Below, piece after piece: positions 25,747 to 33,668 of a DNA stretch of 52,115 nt; positions within the stretch are counted from its first letter, which is position 1; each line of letters opens with the position of its first letter. The translations under genes and the position numbers were made by a program. The stretch is from Niabella aurantiaca DSM 17617. GTDB lineage: Bacteria; Bacteroidota; Bacteroidia; Chitinophagales; Chitinophagaceae. The notes under the pieces were generated by a model that did no database searches, was not told the origin of the DNA, and saw only the letters and a program-made list of their open reading frames with translations. The DNA lies in the NCBI RefSeq assembly GCF_000374125.1, contig NZ_KB893643.1, positions 130,215 through 182,329 of the forward strand. Reading direction: 5' to 3'.

Positions 25747-26229
25747 TCAGGCGCTGGGGTTCACCTTGTTTAGGCTTATGCCTTTCATCAAGATTATACC
25801 ATTGACGAAAGGGACCATATCCGAATCCCTGTAAGCGATATTTAATATCTGGGCGTACTGTTCATGGCTCAACTCTGTTTTAACAAAATCAATAAGCCAT
25901 TTTGTAGGTTCCTTCCTGGGATGGGATAACAGCACGGCAATGCAGTAAACAATATCCTCGTAGTGGGCCGTGATCATCTTTGAAAACACCAATGCTAAGG
26001 GCTCATTGTTATGAAATGGAGTTTCGTCAAGATCAGCCAACCGGTTTTGGATCCGGTGCTGTTGTGCGCCCCGAATGGGTACCACATCAAAGGAATACTT
26101 TACAACCCTTTCCTTTTTCCAAAACTGCCACCATTTCGGGGTTTCTTTCACTACAGCCGAAACGACCGCAGACCTTTCCAGCAGAACCTCCGCTTCCCTC
26201 CGGTCGATATACTCTTTTCTTATGTCCAT
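25747..26229 (-). CDS. Tail assembly chaperone (G-like)
   Basis: 160 residues. Starts MDIRKEYIDRREAEVLLER and contains a positive WWQFWKKERVVKYSF stretch and helices typical of tail chaperones, which coat the tape measure while the tube polymerises. Located between the tail tube and the tape measure gene. Its last codons GTG-AAC-CCC-AGC contain four Cs where a -1 slip keeps perfect pairing of the CCC-decoding tRNA and enters the downstream T-like frame. Confidence 0.8.
   Translation of the reverse strand: MDIRKEYIDRREAEVLLERSAVVSAVVKETPKWWQFWKKERVVKYSFDVVPIRGAQQHRIQNRLADLDETPFHNNEPLALVFSKMITAHYEDIVYCIAVLLSHPRKEPTKWLIDFVKTELSHEQYAQILNIAYRDSDMVPFVNGIILMKGISLNKVNPSA
25755..25762 (-). other. Probable -1 programmed frameshift site (CCCC)
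   Basis: On the minus strand the frame reads AAC-CCC-AGC. Slipping back one base re-pairs on CCC, and the -1 frame is then open for 68 codons to the stop at 25550-25552. The position, six codons before the G-like stop... reading GCC-TGA shortly after, matches tail-chaperone genes that make a G-T fusion. Confidence 0.55.
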
Positions 26230-26239
26230 AAAATAAATA

Positions 26240-26262
26240 GGGCGGCGATTAGCTCACCGCCC
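26240..26262 (-). terminator. Hairpin between tail tube and chaperone genes
   Basis: GGGCGG facing CCGCCC (loop 11 nt), followed on the minus strand by TATTTATTTTATG. A partial terminator here would keep tail tube mRNA high and chaperone mRNA low. Confidence 0.6.
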
Positions 26263-26287
26263 ATTGGGTTCAGATTAGGTTAATTAA

Positions 26288-26818
26288 TTAAGCTACCGGA
26301 GGTTCTGTTTCGATAACCGGGAAGTAGGTTGCGTCAACAGCCTGAGCCGTAAATGTGACCTGCCATTCAGGTAATCCAGATTTTTGGGTAATCGTATTTT
26401 CAACGAAAGAAACACTCGCATTGAAAATCTCAATAGTCTTACCCTGAATCAATTCAATTTTGATATACCGGTTAATCGCTTGCTGCTGAACCGGGGGGGA
26501 ATACTTTGCCCCCACCGCAGGAGGTCCGGCAGATCCGGCCGTATATGTTCCGCCTTCCAGGTACGCCTTTAATTCAAGGTCGTTGCAATAGGTGGTTACA
26601 AGATAAGTCCGCGGACCAACTTGCGTTTTCAAGCGCGTCAGCGGAATATCACTCTCTTCAACGGGAATATCGTTAAACGAATCTTCGGCCTTGCCGTATA
26701 CCGCTGTGTCAACCTTTGTGAAGGGCAACTCCTTTAATGAGGCGGGGGGCGTATTGTTTGCCACCGCATCACCCACCTTTAATATTTTAATACCATAAAA
26801 CGGTTTGAAATTTGCCAT
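26288..26818 (-). CDS. Major tail tube protein
   Basis: 176 residues, beta-rich and of low charge, upstream of the chaperones and downstream of the connector genes, as expected for the tube subunit. It contains a Gly/Pro-rich loop (GSAGPPAVGAKYSPP) that could sit in the inter-subunit arm. Ends in an acidic ETEPPVA tail. Assignment is mainly by gene order. Confidence 0.8.
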   Translation of the reverse strand: MANFKPFYGIKILKVGDAVANNTPPASLKELPFTKVDTAVYGKAEDSFNDIPVEESDIPLTRLKTQVGPRTYLVTTYCNDLELKAYLEGGTYTAGSAGPPAVGAKYSPPVQQQAINRYIKIELIQGKTIEIFNASVSFVENTITQKSGLPEWQVTFTAQAVDATYFPVIETEPPVA

Positions 26819-26820
26819 GT

Positions 26821-27243
26821 TTACAATTTTATATTTTGTTGTTGATTCAAATTAACCGCCTGAACTAACAGGCGTTGATTATAAAAAGTATATTGTTTAT
26901 CTTCCTCTCTAAGGATATTAATCCTTCCAAGTTTTGTATTGATTAAAGAAGTGTACGCATCTTCAAGTAGCGGCTTAATGGCATTGTGGACAACATCCAA
27001 TCCGTTCCCGTCCATTACTCCATATAAGTCCGGAGCGTATATGTTGACATTCAAAATCACATCCTGAAGCTGCTCAAAATCGCCGGTAAGGAAATTGACA
27101 ACCACAAACTTCTCTTTTGCATTAAAGGCCCGATCGTATTCACTCAATGCTACTTCACCAGGATAAACATTCTTTACCAGGGCTTTCACCAATGGCACCC
27201 AAATAAGGGATCGGACTTCTTGTATGGCTTGGAATGGGGTCAT
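26821..27243 (-). CDS. Tail terminator / tail completion protein
   Basis: 140 residues with the alpha-beta pattern of tail terminators: an N-terminal helix (PFQAIQEVRSLIWVPLVKALV), a strand pair KFVVVNFLTGDFEQLQDVILNVNIYAP and a C-terminal strand YNQRLLVQAVNL. The protein caps the tube and joins it to the head. ATGA overlap with the upstream neck gene. Confidence 0.75.
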   Translation of the reverse strand: MTPFQAIQEVRSLIWVPLVKALVKNVYPGEVALSEYDRAFNAKEKFVVVNFLTGDFEQLQDVILNVNIYAPDLYGVMDGNGLDVVHNAIKPLLEDAYTSLINTKLGRINILREEDKQYTFYNQRLLVQAVNLNQQQNIKL

Positions 27244-27713
27244 GCGGCTCTACTGATCTTCTTGTGAATTTTAAACATCCTATCCTTAATAAACCTGGCG
27301 GCTTCTCTTGCTCCGCCAGTTATCACGTCATATCCTTTTGCTTCGACATATAGAGCGTACTCCATTCCAGCAGTAACTACTATGATAAATCCTTTACGTG
27401 GCGCAAATTGCTGAGCTACTTCAATCGCTAATCCTTTGCCAATCGATGCGCCCACCTTTGGGCCTTCTTTTGGCCCAGAAGCATCATTAGGGTAGCTTTC
27501 AAAAGCCAGCTCCCCGTCCTTGTATATAATATACCCTTCCGAGTTGCGCAGGTTCGCTGTCTGGTCTTTAAACGTGTTTAACGACCTCATGTAAGCAACG
27601 GCCTTCTCTCCTGTTCTCTTGAACGCATCCAGAATAGTAGCTTCATACCGCTCAATATTCTTCAGCATGTATTCCTTTATCTGGAATGTGGTAAACTGCG
27701 GTACTATTGGCAT
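27240..27713 (-). CDS. Neck protein, HK97-gp10-like
   Basis: 157 residues: N-terminal helix (KEYMLKNIERYEATILDAFKRTGEKAVAYMR), then strands with a typical IIVVTAGMEYALYVEAKGYDVI segment and a C-terminal helix. This is the pattern of the HK97 gp10 family, which sits at the head-tail interface. It overlaps the flanking genes by 4 and 10 bp. Confidence 0.8.
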   Translation of the reverse strand: MPIVPQFTTFQIKEYMLKNIERYEATILDAFKRTGEKAVAYMRSLNTFKDQTANLRNSEGYIIYKDGELAFESYPNDASGPKEGPKVGASIGKGLAIEVAQQFAPRKGFIIVVTAGMEYALYVEAKGYDVITGGAREAARFIKDRMFKIHKKISRAA

Positions 27714-28027
27714 AACACGTAAGCGTTTAAGCGACCTTTATTGAACTGGGTTACAACACCTTTGTAAGTTTGTCCGGACGTGCTATCGAAAACACTCAAT
27801 TCTACGTCGAGTGGAACAACCGGAGTACTCAAGGGCATGTAAAACACAAACGATGGGGCCGTGTAATTACCATCTTCGCCACGCTGGATAAAACGCTTAA
27901 CATTCGTATCATACCTACCTGTCAAATTCACAACAACACTCGTTCCAGAAGTAGGTAGTCCGCTTTCCGGATCGTACCCGCCGCCTGTTACTTGTGTGAA
28001 CGTCGCTGTGTCATCATACCAAATCAT
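27704..28027 (-). CDS. Head-closure (stopper) protein
   Basis: 107 residues, beta-barrel type, with DTATFTQVTGGGYDPESG opening and strands to YKGVVTQFNKGRLNAYVLCQ. Length and place between adaptor and gp10-like gene fit a head-tail stopper such as SPP1 gp16. Assignment by order and length. Confidence 0.72.
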   Translation of the reverse strand: MIWYDDTATFTQVTGGGYDPESGLPTSGTSVVVNLTGRYDTNVKRFIQRGEDGNYTAPSFVFYMPLSTPVVPLDVELSVFDSTSGQTYKGVVTQFNKGRLNAYVLCQ

Positions 28028-28389
28028 GGACGGTAGAGTAAGTGTGAAATGTCCCTAATTTTTGGACGCATGCTATACCTATCAATCAAAGAGCTACAAC
28101 CACTATCACTTACCAAACCGTTTATTCTGGCTTTCAAATAAGGGGATGCCGAATCGTAAGAGATACTCATCCCGCCTTCTGAAATTGATCGAATGCCTGT
28201 ATTAGCGTTCGCCGATTTCAAAACCTGATTGATCAGCGCATCATAAAAGGCGCAATTGATAGGGTTCGATTTTGACTTTACCCAGGAGCCGTTAGGATCT
28301 ATACCAGACACATTCAGTATATCCGAAATACGCTGATCCGGAATTGCCGAATCGTCCAGTAACACCTTGAAGGCTTCCAGGTTGGTCAT
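28024..28389 (-). CDS. Head-tail adaptor protein
   Basis: 121 residues, helical (LEAFKVLLDDSAIPDQRISDILNV; NCAFYDALINQVLKSA). Matches the helical-bundle adaptor class (gp6/gp15-like) that binds under the portal. ATGA overlap with the stopper gene. Confidence 0.72.
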   Translation of the reverse strand: MTNLEAFKVLLDDSAIPDQRISDILNVSGIDPNGSWVKSKSNPINCAFYDALINQVLKSANANTGIRSISEGGMSISYDSASPYLKARINGLVSDSGCSSLIDRYSMRPKIRDISHLLYRP

Positions 28390-28697
28390 TATTTTTCTTT
28401 AATCAGTCCGAGCTTTAAAAGATCTGCGATCCTTTGCTTATCGAAAGAGGCCGGGATGTCATCCCCCACGTTATACGCCTTGCTGAAGTTGTCTTTATCG
28501 ACAAATTGAGCCGCGATGACATAGGATTTTGACTGTGATGGATCCGGTGCTTCAATAATCACCGAGCTGTCGGCAGGTATTAAACCCGTTGTAATTCCTT
28601 CGCCATCCACTACCGAATCGGAATCCGGGATTACCGGGTCAACAATTGAACCCTCAATACCCGGATCAAACTGGGCCTGTTTTCTTGGTCGTGCCAT
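28389..28697 (-). CDS. Small head-module protein (102 residues)
   Basis: Acidic, proline- and aspartate-rich first half and a KRIADLLKLGLIKEK-type helical end (SFDKQRIADLLKLGL). This resembles short proteins between capsid and connector genes in many phages, often with a FtsZ- or lambda FI-like role, but no family is certain. Start and stop share a base with both neighbours. Confidence 0.65.
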   Translation of the reverse strand: MARPRKQAQFDPGIEGSIVDPVIPDSDSVVDGEGITTGLIPADSSVIIEAPDPSQSKSYVIAAQFVDKDNFSKAYNVGDDIPASFDKQRIADLLKLGLIKEK

Positions 28698-29785
28698 TAT
28701 GCTTGTACTGTTTTAGTGTCAAGAATATAGAGGGCATCTCCATTAATCGCAGGAGCTACACGGGCCTGAGACTTATTGTATTCACGCAGCGACGGTTTAG
28801 AGTCAACCCCGTGAGATACCAGGATGTACTCATTCGGCTTTGTGTATACAACGGACTCGTCTCTGTGGTTATCTTCGGCCAAAGTTGCATAAACCAGGTC
28901 CCCAACATTCCTGTCGGTAAGGAAAGTAATTACACCATCCTGCCACGGGGTTTTATTGGAAATAACGCTGTTCTTTTGCGCCTTAAACTTCCGGTTTACG
29001 ATTTCCAATGTAATGCCCCATTTGCGCTGAAACAGTGCGATTACAGTTTCCTCGTCCAAAACAGGGATAATGGCCTTATCTCCTGCAAAACCCCTAACAA
29101 ATGCAAAATATTGCATGAATTGAGGGTCGGAAAGAAGGGCGGTCACTGCGGTGCGGTCTGCCATAGCATGAACGAACACGTCTCCATTCAGATCGGCCGC
29201 GTCAACAACCTTCTGAATGTCATCCATCCGCTTTGCAGTCGGATCCGACCAAACGATCCCAACACCGCGCTTGTGGTCAACAGGAACCTGGTAATTCAGA
29301 CGAACACCATCAGTTCCGGTATTGTCATCATCTTTGGTAAGACATACCCCGGTGGAAAGTCCTTCCAGCAGCATGTATTCCAATCGTTCATAAATACCAG
29401 ATACAACGTTCACCGCATCAGCAAACAGAGCGGCTACAATCTGCCTATCGGGTACACCTGTTGCTACCATCGTATCCAGTTCTGTAAGTTGGGTTTCATT
29501 CAGGCTAAACTCCATACCCATTTTCGCAATACGCCCGGACGCTCTGGATGAGGTGGGTCGGCTTTTCAGCGGCAAGGATGAATCCATTGCTACCACATCG
29601 GCCATCACCATCCGGTTATTTATGATAACCGTATTCCACATACCTGTTGCGGAATACTTAGGCGTAAGCATTTGAGTGAAACGGTAGGGCTGCAAACGTT
29701 TTTCATCGTTCAGCTTATTAACCACCCGGATCGTAATGCCTGGCAGGTATTTTTCAGCCCATTTTATAAATAAATCTTGTGCCAT
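28697..29785 (-). CDS. Major capsid protein (lambda gpE-like)
   Basis: 362 residues, HK97-fold class. The pattern of the gpE family is visible: N-terminal region with EKYLPGITIRVVNKL and the P-domain/A-domain succession ending in a strong GDALYILDTKTVQA. Its gene order, scaffold then decoration-like protein then capsid, repeats lambda's gpD-gpE arrangement. Forms the icosahedral shell. Confidence 0.88.
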   Translation of the reverse strand: MAQDLFIKWAEKYLPGITIRVVNKLNDEKRLQPYRFTQMLTPKYSATGMWNTVIINNRMVMADVVAMDSSLPLKSRPTSSRASGRIAKMGMEFSLNETQLTELDTMVATGVPDRQIVAALFADAVNVVSGIYERLEYMLLEGLSTGVCLTKDDDNTGTDGVRLNYQVPVDHKRGVGIVWSDPTAKRMDDIQKVVDAADLNGDVFVHAMADRTAVTALLSDPQFMQYFAFVRGFAGDKAIIPVLDEETVIALFQRKWGITLEIVNRKFKAQKNSVISNKTPWQDGVITFLTDRNVGDLVYATLAEDNHRDESVVYTKPNEYILVSHGVDSKPSLREYNKSQARVAPAINGDALYILDTKTVQA

Positions 29786-29810
29786 TTAATCGGTTAATTT
29801 TAATTGTCAA

Positions 29811-30479
29811 TTACTTGTCATCGCTGCGGAAATCAATTGCCGGCGATAATGCTGTTTTGAGAGCTGATAAAATGCTGGATGAGTCAAACTGCATAGCCTT
29901 GGGGTTCACTGTACCGCGCACCATGATACCGGCGAAAGGAGCCTTAGCGGGAATGGTTGCAATTAGGATACCGGCATAAGTATGACCGCCGGGAAGTGCC
30001 CCATAGGAAACCGCATCCATGCTAACAGATGCCACGCGAATAGCGAACCCAGAACCACCTGTACCAATGTTTGCAGCAGAGGCGCTAAGATTATCATTCG
30101 CGGCATAACCGGATCCAGGATTTGTAATTGTCACGCCGGTCACAGCCCCGCCGGCTACAACTACCGTAGCTTGTGCGCCACTTCCAGAACCTCCTGTAAG
30201 AGATACATTAGTATATGTCCCCGCATTGGTGTATCCGGATCCGGGAGTAAGTGTCCCTAAAGCCAGAATAGCACCAGACAGAACGACGGGTAGCGGCTTA
30301 TACTCGCTTGTGGCGGTTTCCTTGATGATCGGATGACCACCCCAGACGTGAGATGGCGCAAAACCCGTAACATCGAGTGTACGTCCGCCCCGGATAGTTT
30401 GGAAGTTATCAACGATGACAATGCTGTCATTCGGATTGATAAAGTCCTCCTGGGGGTTTATTAAATCAACTGTTGCCAT
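29811..30479 (-). CDS. Head decoration-type protein with Gly-rich insert
   Basis: 222 residues. The ends look like a small capsid-decoration or DUF2190-like protein (VLSGAILALGTLTP; YAGILIATIPAKAPFAGIMVRGTVN). Residues about 75-130 are an extra Gly/Ser/Thr-rich domain with repeated GSGYT/GSGYAAND turns, as found in phage fibres. It lies directly upstream of the capsid gene, where lambda encodes gpD. Probably displayed on the outer shell. Confidence 0.72.
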   Translation of the reverse strand: MATVDLINPQEDFINPNDSIVIVDNFQTIRGGRTLDVTGFAPSHVWGGHPIIKETATSEYKPLPVVLSGAILALGTLTPGSGYTNAGTYTNVSLTGGSGSGAQATVVVAGGAVTGVTITNPGSGYAANDNLSASAANIGTGGSGFAIRVASVSMDAVSYGALPGGHTYAGILIATIPAKAPFAGIMVRGTVNPKAMQFDSSSILSALKTALSPAIDFRSDDK

Positions 30480-30492
30480 TTAATTTTTTGTT

Positions 30493-31131
30493 TTAAATTT
30501 TAAAAGTGTCCACAACGGCGTCAAGCTCTGCATCGGGCACCTTGCCGCTGGTGGGTTGGCTGCCCTTCATCAGACCGCCGGTCTTTAAAACTTCCTGATT
30601 GTGTTGAGTGAGGTACTCTTTTTCTTTTTCGATGAACGAATTGTAATCCTCATCATCTTTGAATGCCAGGCGATCGAAATGCTCCAGTTTATTGGCTTTC
30701 ATTTTATCGTCTTTCACATCGGCAAAAAGAGCTTCATAGCCTGATTTCCGCGTATTTGTCTGCTTCTCCTTCAGGAGTGAGTCAAAACGTTGATCATTCT
30801 TTGCCGCGTAATCCTTAAACCATGCAGGCGCTTCTTCACCTGGGTTAGGTTTTGGATCTGGTGCAGGCTTCGGATCTTCAGGTGTTGGAGTGGGTGCCGG
30901 GTCTGCTTTAGGAGGTGCCTTTAATTTGTTTTCCAGCTCAGCGATTTTGTCGTCTTGCTTTGCAATGTCTGCGAACGGGAATAGCGAATCAAAGTCCGTC
31001 ACCGCTGCGTCTATTTCTGTTTCGTCTTTAACCCTTGCTTCAAGTTTAGCCGCAATAGCGTCCAACCTTGTTTTGCGCAGATTCAAAGCCGGGAATTTGG
31101 CTTTAATAGCCGCTACAATCTTTTCCTTCAT
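30493..31131 (-). CDS. Capsid scaffolding protein
   Basis: 212 residues: helical N-terminal third, a Pro-rich linker (about 92-125, PAPTPTPEDPKPAPDPKP), and a charged helical C-terminal half ending in VDTFKI. No protease motif. Position immediately before decoration and capsid genes supports a scaffold. Upstream, 31132-31290 is a gene-free control region with an ATAGC-AATA-GCTAT hairpin (31228-31241); a promoter is expected there but none matches the consensus fully. Confidence 0.78.
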   Translation of the reverse strand: MKEKIVAAIKAKFPALNLRKTRLDAIAAKLEARVKDETEIDAAVTDFDSLFPFADIAKQDDKIAELENKLKAPPKADPAPTPTPEDPKPAPDPKPNPGEEAPAWFKDYAAKNDQRFDSLLKEKQTNTRKSGYEALFADVKDDKMKANKLEHFDRLAFKDDEDYNSFIEKEKEYLTQHNQEVLKTGGLMKGSQPTSGKVPDAELDAVVDTFKI

Positions 31132-31290
31132 GCTTTTTGAAAGTTTGTTTTAAAGAACTATTTCAAGGCAAAAATTGGAAATGCATGAAGCGCCTGAAAG
31201 CGCATGTGTACAATAGTTGAAATAGTTATAGCAATAGCTATGGGCCATACGTAAATGGCACCAACTTCCGGTAGATAGGGTCATAATAAA

Positions 31291-31316
31291 ACCCCAGCCT
31301 AAGACTAAGCCGGGGT
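31291..31316 (-). terminator. Rho-independent terminator before the capsid operon
   Basis: On the minus strand ACCCCGGCTTAG/CTAAGGCTGGGGT-type pairing forms a long stem followed by TTTATTATG. It ends the portal-MuF transcript after the gene at 31340, so scaffold and capsid genes probably have their own promoter. Confidence 0.8.
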
Positions 31317-31339
31317 AAACTATCTATGAGAAAAAACAT

Positions 31340-31573
31340 TTATTCTTTTATGTTGGCCAGTTTTTGAGCCTCAATAATAAAATCTGATACTTTGGAAAAG
31401 TTATCGTCCTCTTTTTTGTCACGATAAAAAGGAACTCCATCCCTAATCCCATATACCAATTTATTGCCTCCGATCATTGGTAGATTAAAATGCAGGCTGC
31501 GATTAAAGCAGGCGATAACATAATCAGATGCGACATCCCCATCTTTGTATTCAAATAAATATTCCATAATCAA
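31340..31573 (-). CDS. Small unknown protein after MuF gene (77 residues)
   Basis: Begins MIMEYLFEYKDGDVASDY; ATG at 31573 overlaps the MuF stop (ATGA), though the second Met (31567) could be the start. No family recognised. Followed by a strong terminator, so it closes this transcription unit. Confidence 0.65.
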   Translation of the reverse strand: MIMEYLFEYKDGDVASDYVIACFNRSLHFNLPMIGGNKLVYGIRDGVPFYRDKKEDDNFSKVSDFIIEAQKLANIKE

Positions 31574-32550
31574 AATTTAGTTTTAATATATTTCGAGTTT
31601 TCCGTAACCCAGTCGGGTAAGTTCTTCCATCCGCTCATGCGCTCTTTATTTTCGGATATCCATTCAATCATTGAGGACGGCGGATCGATCACATACCTGA
31701 TCTTTGGCGGATCTTTGCGCAGCCCAAGCATATAGTCCTCATACCTGGACTGCTCGGCCTCGGAAACAAGAATAGGAATGGCTGCGCAGAGGCATTGTGT
31801 ATGCCATCCTGGGAAAAGAAAGTCTCTGGGATACCGGCGGGCTAGCTTATCGCAGATATCATACCGTGGGTGAGAGTTACTCAACCTCACCTCAATACAC
31901 TTAATGTACCACGCGTCTTTCCAGCGTTCATAGTCTGCTTTCTGATAGGCTTTATTGATCGTTGTCCGAGTAAGCCTCTCAGCGTTCTTGCGCGGGTCGT
32001 TGTACACTCCGGGACCGCTGCCTGCGTTTTTATAATGCGCCGTAACGAGCATTTTAGCAGCACTCTTGGCGGATCTACCTGTCTTCAGGGTGTCCACCAT
32101 TACGTTTTCGATGCGCTTACGGTAGTTCTTATTCTGTTTCCAGATCCGATCTGAGAACTTCTTGCCAAAGTCCTTTTCTTTTAGGATCGATCTTACTGCA
32201 GCGCCGCTTCCTTTTTGAAATATCGCCTTTGCCGGTACCTTCAGGCGTTTAAACAGGTTTTTCTCGACGGAATAATTGAAATTGGATGAAAATGTACCGG
32301 CGTTTAATACCTGGCGTTCAATTTCCGCTCCGATGGTCTTAAACAGCTCATCTACAAGTTTGGCGATCTTATTTCTTGTAAGCGCGTCCAACCTGCGGCC
32401 ATTGATCAGCCTGGCTTTTGCAATAAGTTGACCAACATCCGTAAACGAACGGCCAAAAAGCCGGTTAATTTTATTAACCAGCCTCAATATATCGCCACGC
32501 TTCTTTGCTTCGTAGGCTTTAATTATTCTTTCAAGGTCGCGCTGGGTCAT
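31570..32550 (-). CDS. MuF-like (SPP1 gp7) head morphogenesis protein
   Basis: 326 residues. The C-terminal MuF signature is clear: RTTINKAYQKADYERW, then SNSHPRYDICDKLA and FPGWHTQCLCAAIPILVS, with the usual His and Cys positions. Such proteins enter the procapsid with the portal and can be ejected with DNA. Placed after the portal and before the scaffold, as in SPP1-like phages. Confidence 0.9.
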   Translation of the reverse strand: MTQRDLERIIKAYEAKKRGDILRLVNKINRLFGRSFTDVGQLIAKARLINGRRLDALTRNKIAKLVDELFKTIGAEIERQVLNAGTFSSNFNYSVEKNLFKRLKVPAKAIFQKGSGAAVRSILKEKDFGKKFSDRIWKQNKNYRKRIENVMVDTLKTGRSAKSAAKMLVTAHYKNAGSGPGVYNDPRKNAERLTRTTINKAYQKADYERWKDAWYIKCIEVRLSNSHPRYDICDKLARRYPRDFLFPGWHTQCLCAAIPILVSEAEQSRYEDYMLGLRKDPPKIRYVIDPPSSMIEWISENKERMSGWKNLPDWVTENSKYIKTKF

Positions 32551-32849
32551 TTCTTGTATGGTACAATATATATACCCATGTCGCCGTCGGTAGATATTTC
32601 AACACGATTTATGTCATCGTGTTTCTGTACTGCTTCTTTAAAATCTCTTATCAACTTTCGCTTGTTTATTTCATGGCGTTCCTTTATGAATTTCGCGAAC
32701 CAAAAGGTTATAAAAAACACCTTTACTTCTACCTGAAAAGATACTTTTATTCCAGGCTGAAGCCCGCATCTGTTAATCATAAAGCCAAATCCGCAAAACA
32801 CCTTCGTGAACAGTAAGCCAATTGAATAACTTTTCGTTTGATTCATCAT
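32547..32849 (-). CDS. Small protein with hydrophobic N-terminal half (100 residues)
   Basis: Hydrophobic stretches (YSIGLLFTKVFCGFGFMI; VFFITFWFAKFI) are followed by a charged helix (KERHEINKRKLIRDFKEAV). It may be a small membrane protein, though its place in the head module is odd for one. ATGA overlap with MuF supports translation. Not recognised. Confidence 0.58.
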   Translation of the reverse strand: MMNQTKSYSIGLLFTKVFCGFGFMINRCGLQPGIKVSFQVEVKVFFITFWFAKFIKERHEINKRKLIRDFKEAVQKHDDINRVEISTDGDMGIYIVPYKK

Positions 32850-32859
32850 AAAAATAGTT

Positions 32860-33354
32860 TTATCTTAGTGCAGCAATGTGGCGTTTAGCTTCGGCTACCG
32901 TAAATACCGGCGCCCTCATTCGCTCTATAAATGACTTCGCATTTTGTTTTATCGTCTTCTGTTTTTCACTAAAAGCTTTAGATGACCGCTCAACATCCGC
33001 AGCTACCCCGCTGCTCTTTTTAGGCCCCTTTTTTCTTCGGATATAAACTTTTCGTCCATCCAGGCGCTCAACCGCATTGACAAGGTGCCTGAATACTCCC
33101 ACGCGTCCTGCCCGGCTTAAATATCGTCTCACAGCCATGAGTGCCCCCCTTATATCCCGGTTTAATATTTTCACATGAAACTTTTCAGATGCCGGGTAAG
33201 GAACCCCAACAAGTCTGAAATAGCTCGTAAAATCAGTCTTGAGTCTGTATTCAGCCTCATTGATTGGGAAGTTGTCCAATTTATCGCTGATGCCGACTTC
33301 CGGACTGTCCTTTGTTGTGTGAGGCCTGTCTATTGATGGCAATCTCTCAGTCAT
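32860..33354 (-). CDS. Unknown basic protein in head module (164 residues)
   Basis: Has a basic, presumably disordered middle (YIRRKKGPKKSSGVAADVERSSKAFSEKQKTIK) flanked by helices. ATGA overlap with the HNH gene. No family recognised; nucleic-acid contact is possible from charge. Confidence 0.68.
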   Translation of the reverse strand: MTERLPSIDRPHTTKDSPEVGISDKLDNFPINEAEYRLKTDFTSYFRLVGVPYPASEKFHVKILNRDIRGALMAVRRYLSRAGRVGVFRHLVNAVERLDGRKVYIRRKKGPKKSSGVAADVERSSKAFSEKQKTIKQNAKSFIERMRAPVFTVAEAKRHIAALR

Positions 33355-33668
33355 AGTTTATATTTACATATTTGCTTGCCCTTAAAGAATTTCATCCAGT
33401 GGTTAATGCTGCCAATTATCTGTTTGTAGTCAATTATCTGGTAGTTTTTCACCCTGGTTCTGTGTTTTAATAGCCGCTGCACCTCGGTAAGCCATATGTC
33501 CGGCTGTTTGTCAGCTTTCCACTGGTTGCACTCGTGGCAGCATTGAAGTATATTATCCGTATCATTCCCCGTTCTGCTCTTTGGGATAAAATGATCCCTG
33601 GTGCGTGGGTTAGCATCCGAAAATCTCCGCCTGCAGTAGCAGCAGTGGGAATGCAGAATATTACTCAT
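33351..33668 (-). CDS. HNH endonuclease
   Basis: 105 residues with a full HNH core: CCYC pair, RTRDHFIPKSRTG (the DH of the motif), NILQCCHECNQWKADK with the second Cys pair and the Asn. HNH proteins near terminases help cos-site cleavage in many phages. Here it is next to the portal gene and overlaps its 3' end by 8 bp. Confidence 0.9.
   Translation of the reverse strand: MSNILHSHCCYCRRRFSDANPRTRDHFIPKSRTGNDTDNILQCCHECNQWKADKQPDIWLTEVQRLLKHRTRVKNYQIIDYKQIIGSINHWMKFFKGKQICKYKL

Noticed and set aside
28646-29551. 301-codon plus-strand ORF
   Set aside because: Antisense to the major capsid gene, which has clear family pattern and operon context.
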